The position numbers and the translations under genes were made by a program. Positions 58,033 through 64,000 of a DNA stretch of 64,000 bases are shown piece after piece. The DNA is from Actinomadura parmotrematis (GTDB lineage: Bacteria; Actinomycetota; Actinomycetes; Streptosporangiales; Streptosporangiaceae). The notes below the pieces were generated by a model. That model was not told the origin of the DNA. It did not search any database and saw only the letters and a list, made by a program, of their open reading frames with translations. How positions within the stretch are numbered: position 1 is the stretch's first letter; each line of letters opens with the position of its first letter. Where the stretch lies: the NCBI RefSeq assembly GCF_019458805.1, contig NZ_JAIBOA010000006.1, forward strand, positions 1-64,000, read 5' to 3'.

Positions 58033-58639
58033 CCCTTCAGGAGGCGGCGGCGCCGCGAAAGATGCGCTCGGACACGCGGAAGGTGTGCTCGGACACATAG
58101 CGGCGGCGCCCCGCCAGGGACGCCGCCTGTCACGTCACACCGGGTTACCAAGCGTGCACCTATGATCCGTCGGACCGGGTCAAGCCCGTCTCGACGCGCC
58201 TCCCGCGGCTGGTCGCGCGTGGGTGCCCGGGTGCCGTGCGCGGACACTGGGTCCGTAGCACCTGTCTACGCCTCGTCATCGCAGATGGCAAGCCCTGCGA
58301 TCGGCAGGGAACGGTTACCCCGGGGCCATCCGTGACCGATGCGCGAAGCGAACCTTGCGGTGCCCTTGACGCCGTGGCGCGCCCTTTACCGCGCCCCGCC
58401 GCAGCTCACTCCCTGTGATCGCTTCTTTTCCCGCGCGCCGGCCCTCGATCTTCACTTCTCCGTCGCGGCCGCCGTTCCGGTCGCCGGTTTTCTCTCGCGC
58501 GAGGGAGCGAGGAGTGCCATCATCGCCACCAGATGAAAAAAACGTACGTCCCGGGCCGACCGAGCCGAACGATGCAACTCTCAACGGACCTTGTGTCGCC
58601 CTAGACTGATGGCAGTGCCTTTGCGGTCCCTATAGATCG
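58033..58639. other. Intergenic region, no gene recognised
   Basis: About 600 bp between the pentapeptide gene and the 6C RNA. Short open frames on both strands lack codon bias and ribosome sites. The stretch 58400-58600 is less GC-rich and may hold promoter elements for the RNA; I cannot define one. Confidence -1.
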
Positions 58640-58760
58640 GACTGGACCGCCCGCACGGATGCTCGACTGAAGCTTTCTTGGATAAACGGGCCGGCTCTAC
58701 CCCCCCGGAGCCGGACCGTTAGGCGACCCCCGCTATCCCCCCCGGCGGGGGTCGCCCTAT
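58640..58760 (+). ncRNA. 6C RNA (actinobacterial small RNA)
   Basis: Two neighbouring hairpins carry C-only runs in their loops, the hallmark of the 6C motif. The first is CCGGCTC-TA-C7-GGAGCCGG (about 58691-58713). The second is GGCGACCCCCGC (58722-58733), loop TAT plus seven to eight C, GCGGGGGTCGCC (58745-58756). TATAGA at 58631-58636 is a plausible -10, giving an RNA of about 115-120 nt. Its place before a tadZ/ssd-type gene matches 6C RNA in Streptomyces (scr3559) and M. tuberculosis (B11, next to Rv3660c). The 5' end is approximate. B11 overexpression slows growth and alters cell shape; the target mechanism is thought to be C-rich loops pairing with G-rich mRNA. Confidence -1.
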
Positions 58761-58803
58761 GCCCGGAGGCGGGAGGCGGCCGCACCGGCCGCCGCCCGCC
58801 GGG

Positions 58804-58812
58804 TTATCCACA
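58804..58812. promoter_or_regulatory. DnaA-box-like TTATCCACA upstream of tad genes
   Basis: A perfect 9-base TTATCCACA in the context GGGTTATCCACAGG, about 80 bases before the tadZ-type gene. A second copy with the same leading GGG lies at 63236-63244 before the pilin gene. Confidence -1.
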
Positions 58813-58891
58813 GGTCGCCCTTCCCCTTCCCGACGGCCCCGGCCGCCGCGCATCCTGAGAAAAGACCCAGGTGAAGAAGGGAATGTTCGGG

Positions 58892-59923
58892 ATGACCATC
58901 GCGGCCCTCATCATGACGTCCGACGCCGGTTTGGCCGACGACCTCCTCCGCCTCGCCGCCGCGGCGAGCACCCCCGTCGAGCTGGCGGGCGGCGCACCCG
59001 AGGCACGGGCCCGCTGGCCCGGCCCGCCCCTGGTCCTGGTCGGCGCGGACGCCGCGTCGTCCGCGGCCGTACTGCCGCCCCGCCCGGGGGTGGTCCTCGT
59101 CTCGCGCGATCCGGACGACCACGCCCGCGCCGCCCGCGCCGGCGCCCAGGACCTCGCGGTCCTGCCAGGCCATGAGGACTGGCTCGTCGAACGCCTCGCC
59201 GCGGCCGCGGAACCGCCCGCCGCGCGAGGGCCGCTCGTCTGCGTGCGCGGCGCCCGGGGCGGTGCGGGCGCGAGCGTCCTCGCCACCGCACTGGGCCTCG
59301 TCGCCGCCCGCGCGGGCCTGCGCACCCTGCTCGTCGACGGCGACGCCCACGGCGGCGGCCTGGACTCCGTCCTCACCCTGGAGGACCGGCCGGGCGTCCG
59401 CTGGCCCGACCTCGCCGCCAGGCGCGGCCGGCTCCCCGCCTCCACCCTCCGCGAGGCGCTGCCCGCCCTGGGCGACCTGTCGGTGCTGTCGTGGCGGGCC
59501 GCCACGCCCGTACCGGTCGCCCCCGAGGCCGCCACGGCGGTCCTGGACGCGGCGGTCCGCGGCTACGACCTCACCATCGCCGACCTGCCGCGCCATCCCA
59601 CCGACCTCGGCCTGACCTGCCTGCGCCGCGCCGACACCGGCTACCTGCTCGTCCCCGCCGAGATCCGCGCCGTCCTCGCGGCCGGACTGATGGGCGGCAC
59701 CGACCGCCTCATCGTGGTGCTGCCGGGCGCCCTCGCCCCGGAGAACATCGCCCGCGCCCTCGCCCTCCCGCTCACCGCCGTCTACGAACGCGACCGCCGC
59801 CTGGCGGCCGCCGTGGACGCCGGGGAGTTCCCCCGGGCGCTGCGCCGCGGCCCCCTGACCACCCTGTGCGAGCACCTCCTCTCCTCCCTGCCGGCCGCTT
59901 CCGACCACCGCCAGGCCGCCTGA
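58892..59923 (+). CDS. TadZ/Ssd-like septum-site or pilus-localisation ATPase homologue
   Basis: A 343-residue protein with an N-terminal receiver-like domain (LIMTSDAGLADDLLRLAAAA) and a MinD/ParA-like domain. The nucleotide loop at 120-128 is GARGGAGAS, lacking the usual signature lysine and GKT, so ATPase activity is doubtful. TLLVDGDAHGGGLD and the later TIADLPRHP follow the MinD layout. It resembles M. tuberculosis Rv3660c (Ssd), which affects septation, and TadZ, which positions the pilus machine. ATG 58892 (MTIAALIMTSDAG) is chosen because family members start there and GAAGGG is about nine bases upstream; a GTG at 58871 is in frame. Confidence -1.
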   Translation: MTIAALIMTSDAGLADDLLRLAAAASTPVELAGGAPEARARWPGPPLVLVGADAASSAAVLPPRPGVVLVSRDPDDHARAARAGAQDLAVLPGHEDWLVERLAAAAEPPAARGPLVCVRGARGGAGASVLATALGLVAARAGLRTLLVDGDAHGGGLDSVLTLEDRPGVRWPDLAARRGRLPASTLREALPALGDLSVLSWRAATPVPVAPEAATAVLDAAVRGYDLTIADLPRHPTDLGLTCLRRADTGYLLVPAEIRAVLAAGLMGGTDRLIVVLPGALAPENIARALALPLTAVYERDRRLAAAVDAGEFPRALRRGPLTTLCEHLLSSLPAASDHRQAA

Positions 59924-60026
59924 CCCGAAACCGACAAGACCGAGCGGACGCCCCGGCCGGCTGGTGAGCAGCCGGCCCAGGCGAAAGGCCGCGTTCCGGC
60001 GGCGTGACATGACGTGGAGGTGCGGC

Positions 60027-61163
60027 ATGACGGATCTGTCCGAGGCGGTGCGCGGTCGGCTGGTCGCCGGCGGCGGAGCCGAGGCGACGGCGGGCCGGGT
60101 GGCGGCGGCCCTGCGCGCCGAACAGGGGCTGCTCGGCGACAGCGAGATCCTCAGCCTGGCCGCGGAGATGCGCGCCGAGTTCGTCGGCACCGGCCCGCTG
60201 GAACCGCTCCTCGCCGTCCCTCATCTGACCGACGTCCTGGTCAACGGGCCGGACGAGGTCTGGATCGACGCGGGCGACGGGCTGATCCGCACGTCCGTCC
60301 GCTTCCCCGACGAGGCGTCCCTGCGCCGCCTGGCGCAACGGCTCACCGCCGCCGCGGGGCGCCGCCTGGACGACGCCTCTCCCTGCGCCGACGCCCGGCT
60401 GCCCGGCGGCATCCGCCTGCACGCCGTCCTGCCGCCGGTCTCGCCCAACGGCACCTGCCTGTCGCTGCGGCTGCCCCGGCGGACGGCCTTCACCCTCGAC
60501 GAGCTGGCGCCGCCCGCCGCCGTCCCGCTCCTCTGCGCGCTGGTCGAGCGCCGCCTGGCCTTCCTCGTCACGGGCGGCACGGGCACCGGCAAGACGACGC
60601 TCCTCGCGTCCCTGCTCGGCCGCGCGGGCCCGAGCGAGCGGCTGGTCCTCGTCGAGGACTCGGCCGAGCTGCAACCGTCCCATCCGCACGTGGTCCGGCT
60701 GGAGACGCGCCCGCCCAACGTCGAGGGCGCGGGCGGCGTGACGATGCACGACCTCGTCCGCCAGGCCCTCCGCATGCGTCCCGACCGGCTCGTCGTCGGC
60801 GAGGTCCGCGGCTCCGAAGTCGTCGATCTCCTGGCCGCGCTGAACACGGGTCACGAGGGCGGTTGCGGCACCTTGCACGCCAACCGCGCGGTCGACGTCC
60901 CGGCCCGCCTCGAAGCGCTCGCGTGCGCGGCGGGCCTCACCCGCGAGGCCGTCCACAGCCAGCTCGCGGCCGCCCTGCACGTCGTCGTCCATCTGACCCG
61001 GGAACCGTCGGCGGGCCGCCGCATCGCCGAACTCGGCGTGTTCCGCCGCGCAGCGGACGGCCTGGTCGAGGTGGTCCCCGCGCTCACCCTCACTCCCGAA
61101 GGCGACCTGCTCCCGGGTCCGGGCGCGGCCGTTCTCGCCCACCGGCTCGGCGGCACCCCATGA
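60027..61163 (+). CDS. TadA/CpaF-type secretion ATPase
   Basis: A 378-residue hexameric traffic ATPase that powers tad pilus assembly. Walker A GGTGTGKTTL is at 183-192, the Asp box is LVLVEDSAELQ, Walker B is RPDRLVVGEVRG and the His box is NTGHEGGCGTLHA. The N-terminal domain begins around residue 45 (EMRAEFVGTGPLEPLL, VLVNGPDEVWID). ATG 60027 follows GGAGGTG at 60014-60020. Its TGA overlaps the tadB ATG (ATGA), so assembly proteins are translated together. Confidence -1.
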   Translation: MTDLSEAVRGRLVAGGGAEATAGRVAAALRAEQGLLGDSEILSLAAEMRAEFVGTGPLEPLLAVPHLTDVLVNGPDEVWIDAGDGLIRTSVRFPDEASLRRLAQRLTAAAGRRLDDASPCADARLPGGIRLHAVLPPVSPNGTCLSLRLPRRTAFTLDELAPPAAVPLLCALVERRLAFLVTGGTGTGKTTLLASLLGRAGPSERLVLVEDSAELQPSHPHVVRLETRPPNVEGAGGVTMHDLVRQALRMRPDRLVVGEVRGSEVVDLLAALNTGHEGGCGTLHANRAVDVPARLEALACAAGLTREAVHSQLAAALHVVVHLTREPSAGRRIAELGVFRRAADGLVEVVPALTLTPEGDLLPGPGAAVLAHRLGGTP

Positions 61164-62413
61164 CCGCCGGGCCGCTCTCCGGACCGGTCGCCGAGCTGGC
61201 CGCCGCCTGCGCGGCCGTGGCCGCCTGGCTGGCCTTCACACCGCCCCCGGCCGTCCAGCGCCTCGATCGCCTCCTGGGGACGCCGCCCCTGGGTCCGGGC
61301 GATCTCGTCACTCCGGTCCTCGTGCGGGCGCGAGCGCTCCGCGAGCACCGGCGCCGCCCGGACCTCCGGCGGGCCGCCGTCATCGAACTGTGCGACGCCA
61401 TGGCCGCCGAGCTCACCGCCGGGCGCACCCCCGACGAGGCGTTCGCCGCCGGCGCCGAGGTCCTTCACCCTTCCATGGCCGCCGCCCTGCTCGGCCCGCC
61501 ACTTCCACCGGCCGGGCCGTCCGCCGCCCAGCGCGGTCCCACCACGCCCTCACCGCGCAACGGGAAATCCTCTGCTTTCCTCGAGCAGGACCGAAGCCCG
61601 CCGAACACCACAGAACTCGGCAGCACGAGCCTTCCTGCGGAAGGCAATAGCGCCGGGCCACGCCCCACAGGTTCCAGTCGCACTGAAGAAAGCACACTGC
61701 ACCCCGCCGTTTCCGCTTTCACGGGGTCCTCGTCCTCCGCGAGCCCGCTCCCTGAATCGAGTGATTTCCTCTCGGGTTCACCGCCCCGAAAATCCGGCCA
61801 GAAAGACACGTACGGGGGCAATGCGGGAGGGCATGTCTGGTCGGCCTTGACGGCGAATGCCGCCATCCCATGGCCGGCCCACAGCGATCCCGGATCCCGC
61901 CCGGCAAAAGCGGCCAGTATCGATGCCTCCGAACCTCGCGCCGGCCAACCCGTTTCCACCGGTATCGAGCACTACCCGCCCACAGCCTTCCCCGAGCCCG
62001 CCGCCAAAGCCTTCTCGCAAGAAGAACCGACCATCGGGCACCTGCTCCGCCTCGCCGATGAACCAGGAGCGGAGGGCCTGCGCCTCCTGGCGGCGTGCTG
62101 GCAGGTGTGCGCGGAGCGAGGCGGCGCGCTGGCGACCGTCCTGGAAGGACTGGCCACGGCACTGCGCGCCGAGGAGGCCCAGCGCCAGGAGGTCGCCACG
62201 CAACTGGCGGGCCCGCGCGCCACCGCCCGCATGGTCGCGCTCCTTCCCCTGATGGGTCTCGGGCTCGGCGCGGCCCTGGGCGCGCACCCCTTGGCCTTCC
62301 TTCTCGGCACGCCGCCCGGCTGGGGCTGCCTCGTGGCCGGAACGGCCCTGGACCTCGCCGGACTCCTCTGGACCCGGCGCCTCGCCCGGAACGCCGAGAC
62401 GCTCCGCGGCTGA
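61160..62413 (+). CDS. TadB-like pilus membrane protein with large inserted linker
   Basis: A 417-residue protein of the type II/IV secretion F-domain class. The N-terminal helix is AELAAACAAVAAWLAFTP, with the F-domain start EAFAAGAEVLHPSMAAAL, and the second F half is LRLLAACWQVCAERGGALATVLEGLATALRAEEAQRQEVATQLAGPRATARM, ending in two helices. Between residues about 112 and 288 a Ser/Pro/Thr-rich segment with atypical, less GC-biased codons interrupts the domain. Homologues have only a short link there, so about 170 residues look inserted. The reading frame is intact throughout. Confidence -1.
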   Translation: MTAGPLSGPVAELAAACAAVAAWLAFTPPPAVQRLDRLLGTPPLGPGDLVTPVLVRARALREHRRRPDLRRAAVIELCDAMAAELTAGRTPDEAFAAGAEVLHPSMAAALLGPPLPPAGPSAAQRGPTTPSPRNGKSSAFLEQDRSPPNTTELGSTSLPAEGNSAGPRPTGSSRTEESTLHPAVSAFTGSSSSASPLPESSDFLSGSPPRKSGQKDTYGGNAGGHVWSALTANAAIPWPAHSDPGSRPAKAASIDASEPRAGQPVSTGIEHYPPTAFPEPAAKAFSQEEPTIGHLLRLADEPGAEGLRLLAACWQVCAERGGALATVLEGLATALRAEEAQRQEVATQLAGPRATARMVALLPLMGLGLGAALGAHPLAFLLGTPPGWGCLVAGTALDLAGLLWTRRLARNAETLRG

Positions 62414-62426
62414 CCCCGGAGACACC

Positions 62427-63230
62427 ATGACCTCGCTGCTCTTGGCCGCCGCCTGCGCGGCCCTCACCGCTTGCCTGATCCTCAAGCCGCCCGAACCTCC
62501 ACCGGCCCGCCGCCCACGCCCCGACACCCTCCGGTCCCACTCCACAGCACGTCCCGAAGACCCCTCACCCCTCAGCACCGGGGAAGAGGCCGACCACCGG
62601 GACGCTCACCATCACTCCCGCGCAAAGGACCGACTGCTGCGGCACGGCGCCACCGGTATGACCGCCGCCTTGGCCGTCATCGTCCTCGGCGGCCCGACGG
62701 GGCTCGTGACCGGTGCGATCGCCGCGGTGGCCGTCGACCGTTCGTTCCGTCACCTGGAAGGCTCGGACGCGCGTGACAGGCGCGCCCGCCTGATCGCCGA
62801 CCTGCCGATCGCCGTGGACCTGCTCGGCGCCTGCCTGCGCGGCGGCACCCCCTGGAACGAGGCGCTGGACGCGGTCGCCGGAGCCGTCGGCGGCCCGCTG
62901 GAGGACGAGCTGCGGGGCGTCGGCACCCGCATCCGGCTCGGCGCCGACCCCGCCGACGCCTGGGCGGCGCTCGCCGCCGACCCGACGCTGGCGCCGCTCG
63001 CCCGTACGGCGGTCCGCACCGCCCGCAGCGGGGCGGCCATGGCCCCGACGCTCGCCCGCCTCGCCCGCGACCAGCGCCGCACCGCCGGCGCCGCGGCCGC
63101 CGCACGGGCCCGCTCCGCGGGCATCCTGGCACTCCTGCCCCTGGGCCTCTGCTTCCTGCCCGCCTTCGTGTTCCTCGGCATCGTCCCGGCCGTCGTCGGG
63201 ATCGCCGCCACCCTGGACTTCTCCTGGTGA
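62427..63230 (+). CDS. TadC-like pilus membrane protein
   Basis: A 267-residue F-domain protein with an N-terminal helix, a polar segment (residues 22-70), paired membrane helices (GMTAALAVIVLGGPTGLVTGAIAAVAVD), the conserved DLPIAVDLLGACLRGGTPWNEALDAVAGAVGGPLEDELR and a C-terminal helix pair (ILALLPLGLCFLPAFVFLGIVPAVVG). It forms the inner-membrane platform of the pilus with TadB. It starts 14 bases after the tadB stop, with GGAG upstream. The DnaA-box-like motif follows directly after its stop. Confidence -1.
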   Translation: MTSLLLAAACAALTACLILKPPEPPPARRPRPDTLRSHSTARPEDPSPLSTGEEADHRDAHHHSRAKDRLLRHGATGMTAALAVIVLGGPTGLVTGAIAAVAVDRSFRHLEGSDARDRRARLIADLPIAVDLLGACLRGGTPWNEALDAVAGAVGGPLEDELRGVGTRIRLGADPADAWAALAADPTLAPLARTAVRTARSGAAMAPTLARLARDQRRTAGAAAAARARSAGILALLPLGLCFLPAFVFLGIVPAVVGIAATLDFSW

Positions 63231-63235
63231 CGGGG

Positions 63236-63244
63236 TTATCCACA
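63236..63244. promoter_or_regulatory. Second DnaA-box-like TTATCCACA, before pilin gene
   Basis: A perfect TTATCCACA preceded by GGGG, six bases after the tadC stop and about 85 bases before the pilin start. The matching copy is at 58804-58812. Confidence -1.
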
Positions 63245-63326
63245 GAACCGCATTCACCTGTTGCGGCCCTCCCGCCCCGCCGATCCTGGAACCAGGCGCC
63301 ACCCCGGCGCCCGAAGGGAGGGACCG

Positions 63327-63512
63327 ATGAGGACCGCATGGACGCACCGCTGGCGCTGCCGCACCGGAGACCTGGGCATGTCGACCGCCGAGTACGCGGT
63401 CGGAGTGCTCACCGCCGTCGCGTTCGCCGGACTGCTCTTCAAGATCGTCACGAGTCCGCAGGTCAGAGGGATGCTCACGCAGATCGTCCACAGGGCGCTC
63501 CAGGCGGGGTGA
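63327..63512 (+). CDS. Flp-type pilin (DUF4244)
   Basis: A 61-residue prepilin-like protein. A basic leader (RTAWTHRWRCRTGDLG) ends at the class III prepilin site G|MSTAEYAVG with Glu at +5, followed by the single hydrophobic helix VGVLTAVAFAGLLFKIV. It would be cut by a TadV-type peptidase and polymerise into the pilus. The ribosome site GAAGGGAGGG is strong, as expected for a major pilin. Its TGA overlaps the GTG of the next gene (GTGA). Confidence -1.
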   Translation: MRTAWTHRWRCRTGDLGMSTAEYAVGVLTAVAFAGLLFKIVTSPQVRGMLTQIVHRALQAG

Positions 63513-63895
63513 GAGATGACCACGGCATGGTCACCGCGGAGGTCGCGCTCGCGCTACCGGTCCTGGTCTTCGTCACCGCGGCCGCCCTGTGGGGCATCGC
63601 GTGCGCCTCGACCCGGCTCACCTGCGCCGACGTGGCGCGCATCGGTGCCCGCGCCGCGGCCAGGGGCGAGCCGCTGCCCGCCGTCCGCACCCAGGCCGCC
63701 CGCGCGCTCCCCGCCGGAGCCGTGATCGGCGTGCACCGTGACGGCGAGCTCGTGCGCATCGAGATCACCGTCACGGTGCACGCACCGGGCGCGGCGGCCC
63801 TCCCGCCGATCCGCGTCCACACGCGAGTAACGGCGGCCACGGAACCAGGCGCGGATGCGGCCCATGAAACCCCCTTGCCCGAGCCGCCCCCGTAA
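63509..63895 (+). CDS. TadE-like pseudopilin
   Basis: A 128-residue protein starting at GTG 63509. RDDHGMVTAEVALALPVLVFVTAAALWGIA carries the TadE-type G|MVTAE prepilin motif and a membrane helix, followed by a soluble domain (ADVARIGARAAARGEPLPAV, then VRIEITVTVHAP). It is a minor pilin of the tad system, coupled to the pilin gene. An ATG at 63527 would remove the leader needed for processing, so the upstream GTG is preferred. The rest of the tad operon lies beyond the right edge or is ended by the hairpin that follows. Confidence -1.
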   Translation: MRDDHGMVTAEVALALPVLVFVTAAALWGIACASTRLTCADVARIGARAAARGEPLPAVRTQAARALPAGAVIGVHRDGELVRIEITVTVHAPGAAALPPIRVHTRVTAATEPGADAAHETPLPEPPP

Positions 63896-63921
63896 CCCAG
63901 AAGCCGACCCGTGGCCGCCCC

Positions 63922-63966
63922 GCTCGGACGGCCCCCACCGGCACCCCGCCGACGGGCCGTCCGAGC
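63922..63966 (+). terminator. Terminator-like hairpin after tadE
   Basis: GCTCGGACGGCCC (63922-63934) pairs perfectly with GGGCCGTCCGAGC (63954-63966) across a 19-base loop. The remaining bases to the window edge show no gene. Confidence -1.
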
Positions 63967-64000
63967 CCTCGCCCCTCATCGCAAGCCCCCGAGCCACCCC

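Noticed and set aside
58236..58609. Short open frames on both strands between the pentapeptide gene and the 6C RNA
   Set aside because: No ribosome site, no GC3 bias and no recognisable sequence.
58033..58812. Replication origin
   Set aside because: Only one DnaA-box-like site is present here, with no dnaA, dnaN or cluster of boxes.

Overview
The window reads as chromosomal DNA of a high-GC filamentous actinomycete. Evidence: third codon positions are almost all G or C, many starts are GTG, a WblA-type WhiB protein and paired ArsA-like ATPases are present, and there are XRE-DUF397 gene pairs, a 6C RNA and a class III pilus (tad) locus. The arrangement tRNA-Pro / penicillin-binding protein / wblA / two ArsA-like ATPases / crp / nth / Nudix / MarP / acs / 6C RNA / tadZ-tadA-tadB-tadC is the conserved block known from Streptomyces and Mycobacterium. 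The family-level guess is Streptosporangiales (Actinomadura-like); this is inference from gene content.

Layout. 0-8 kb holds small stand-alone units: a TetR regulator, a putative secreted LAS-type peptidase, an S9 peptidase with a serine hydrolase, a MerR regulator, a lipoprotein with a 13-C tract in its leader, and a LysR regulator divergent from a PLP lyase. 8-16.4 kb holds a 970-residue LuxR-type ATPase regulator with a visible promoter and palindromic operator, then two secreted metalloproteases (M4 and M1) that share an almost identical C-rich jelly-roll domain, then a rhomboid protease. 16.4-24.4 kb is a minus-strand FtsX/MacB-type ABC operon (two permeases, two ATPases), with an array of about five degenerate 118-bp repeats between the permeases. 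24.6-30.1 kb is an accessory strip ending at tRNA-Pro: DUF5954, a flavin oxidoreductase, a frameshifted gene, an XRE-DUF397 pair and a divergent coupled three-gene operon of small unknown proteins.

30.3-44.3 kb is core: a phosphoesterase, YqeY, a PASTA penicillin-binding protein, wblA, the ArsA pair, an SPFH protein, an MFS/MarR divergent pair with clear operators, a quinone oxidoreductase, HxlR, RidA, a Nudix and a metallo-beta-lactamase-fold hydrolase. 44.3-56.3 kb carries crp with an apparent autoregulatory box, a 1238-residue STAND/NACHT-like ATPase, nth, a second Nudix, marP, a DUF309 gene, an epoxide-hydrolase-like gene, a holin-like membrane protein and acsA. 56.6-64 kb carries a degenerate Fic protein divergent from acsA, a pentapeptide-repeat protein, the 6C RNA and the tad cluster running off toward the right edge.

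The most unusual non-genic signal is a pair of 103-bp elements (29760-29862 and 49077-49179) with identical architecture: a 15-bp GACC-N4-GGTC box, a 7-nt spacer, a 62-bp hairpin, GAGT, and a second box. The two copies differ by paired compensatory changes in the stem, and copy B is a perfect 62-bp palindrome. A second recurrent signal is leaderless initiation: many genes have a TANNNT-like -10 hexamer placed 6-8 nt before the start codon and no Shine-Dalgarno sequence.
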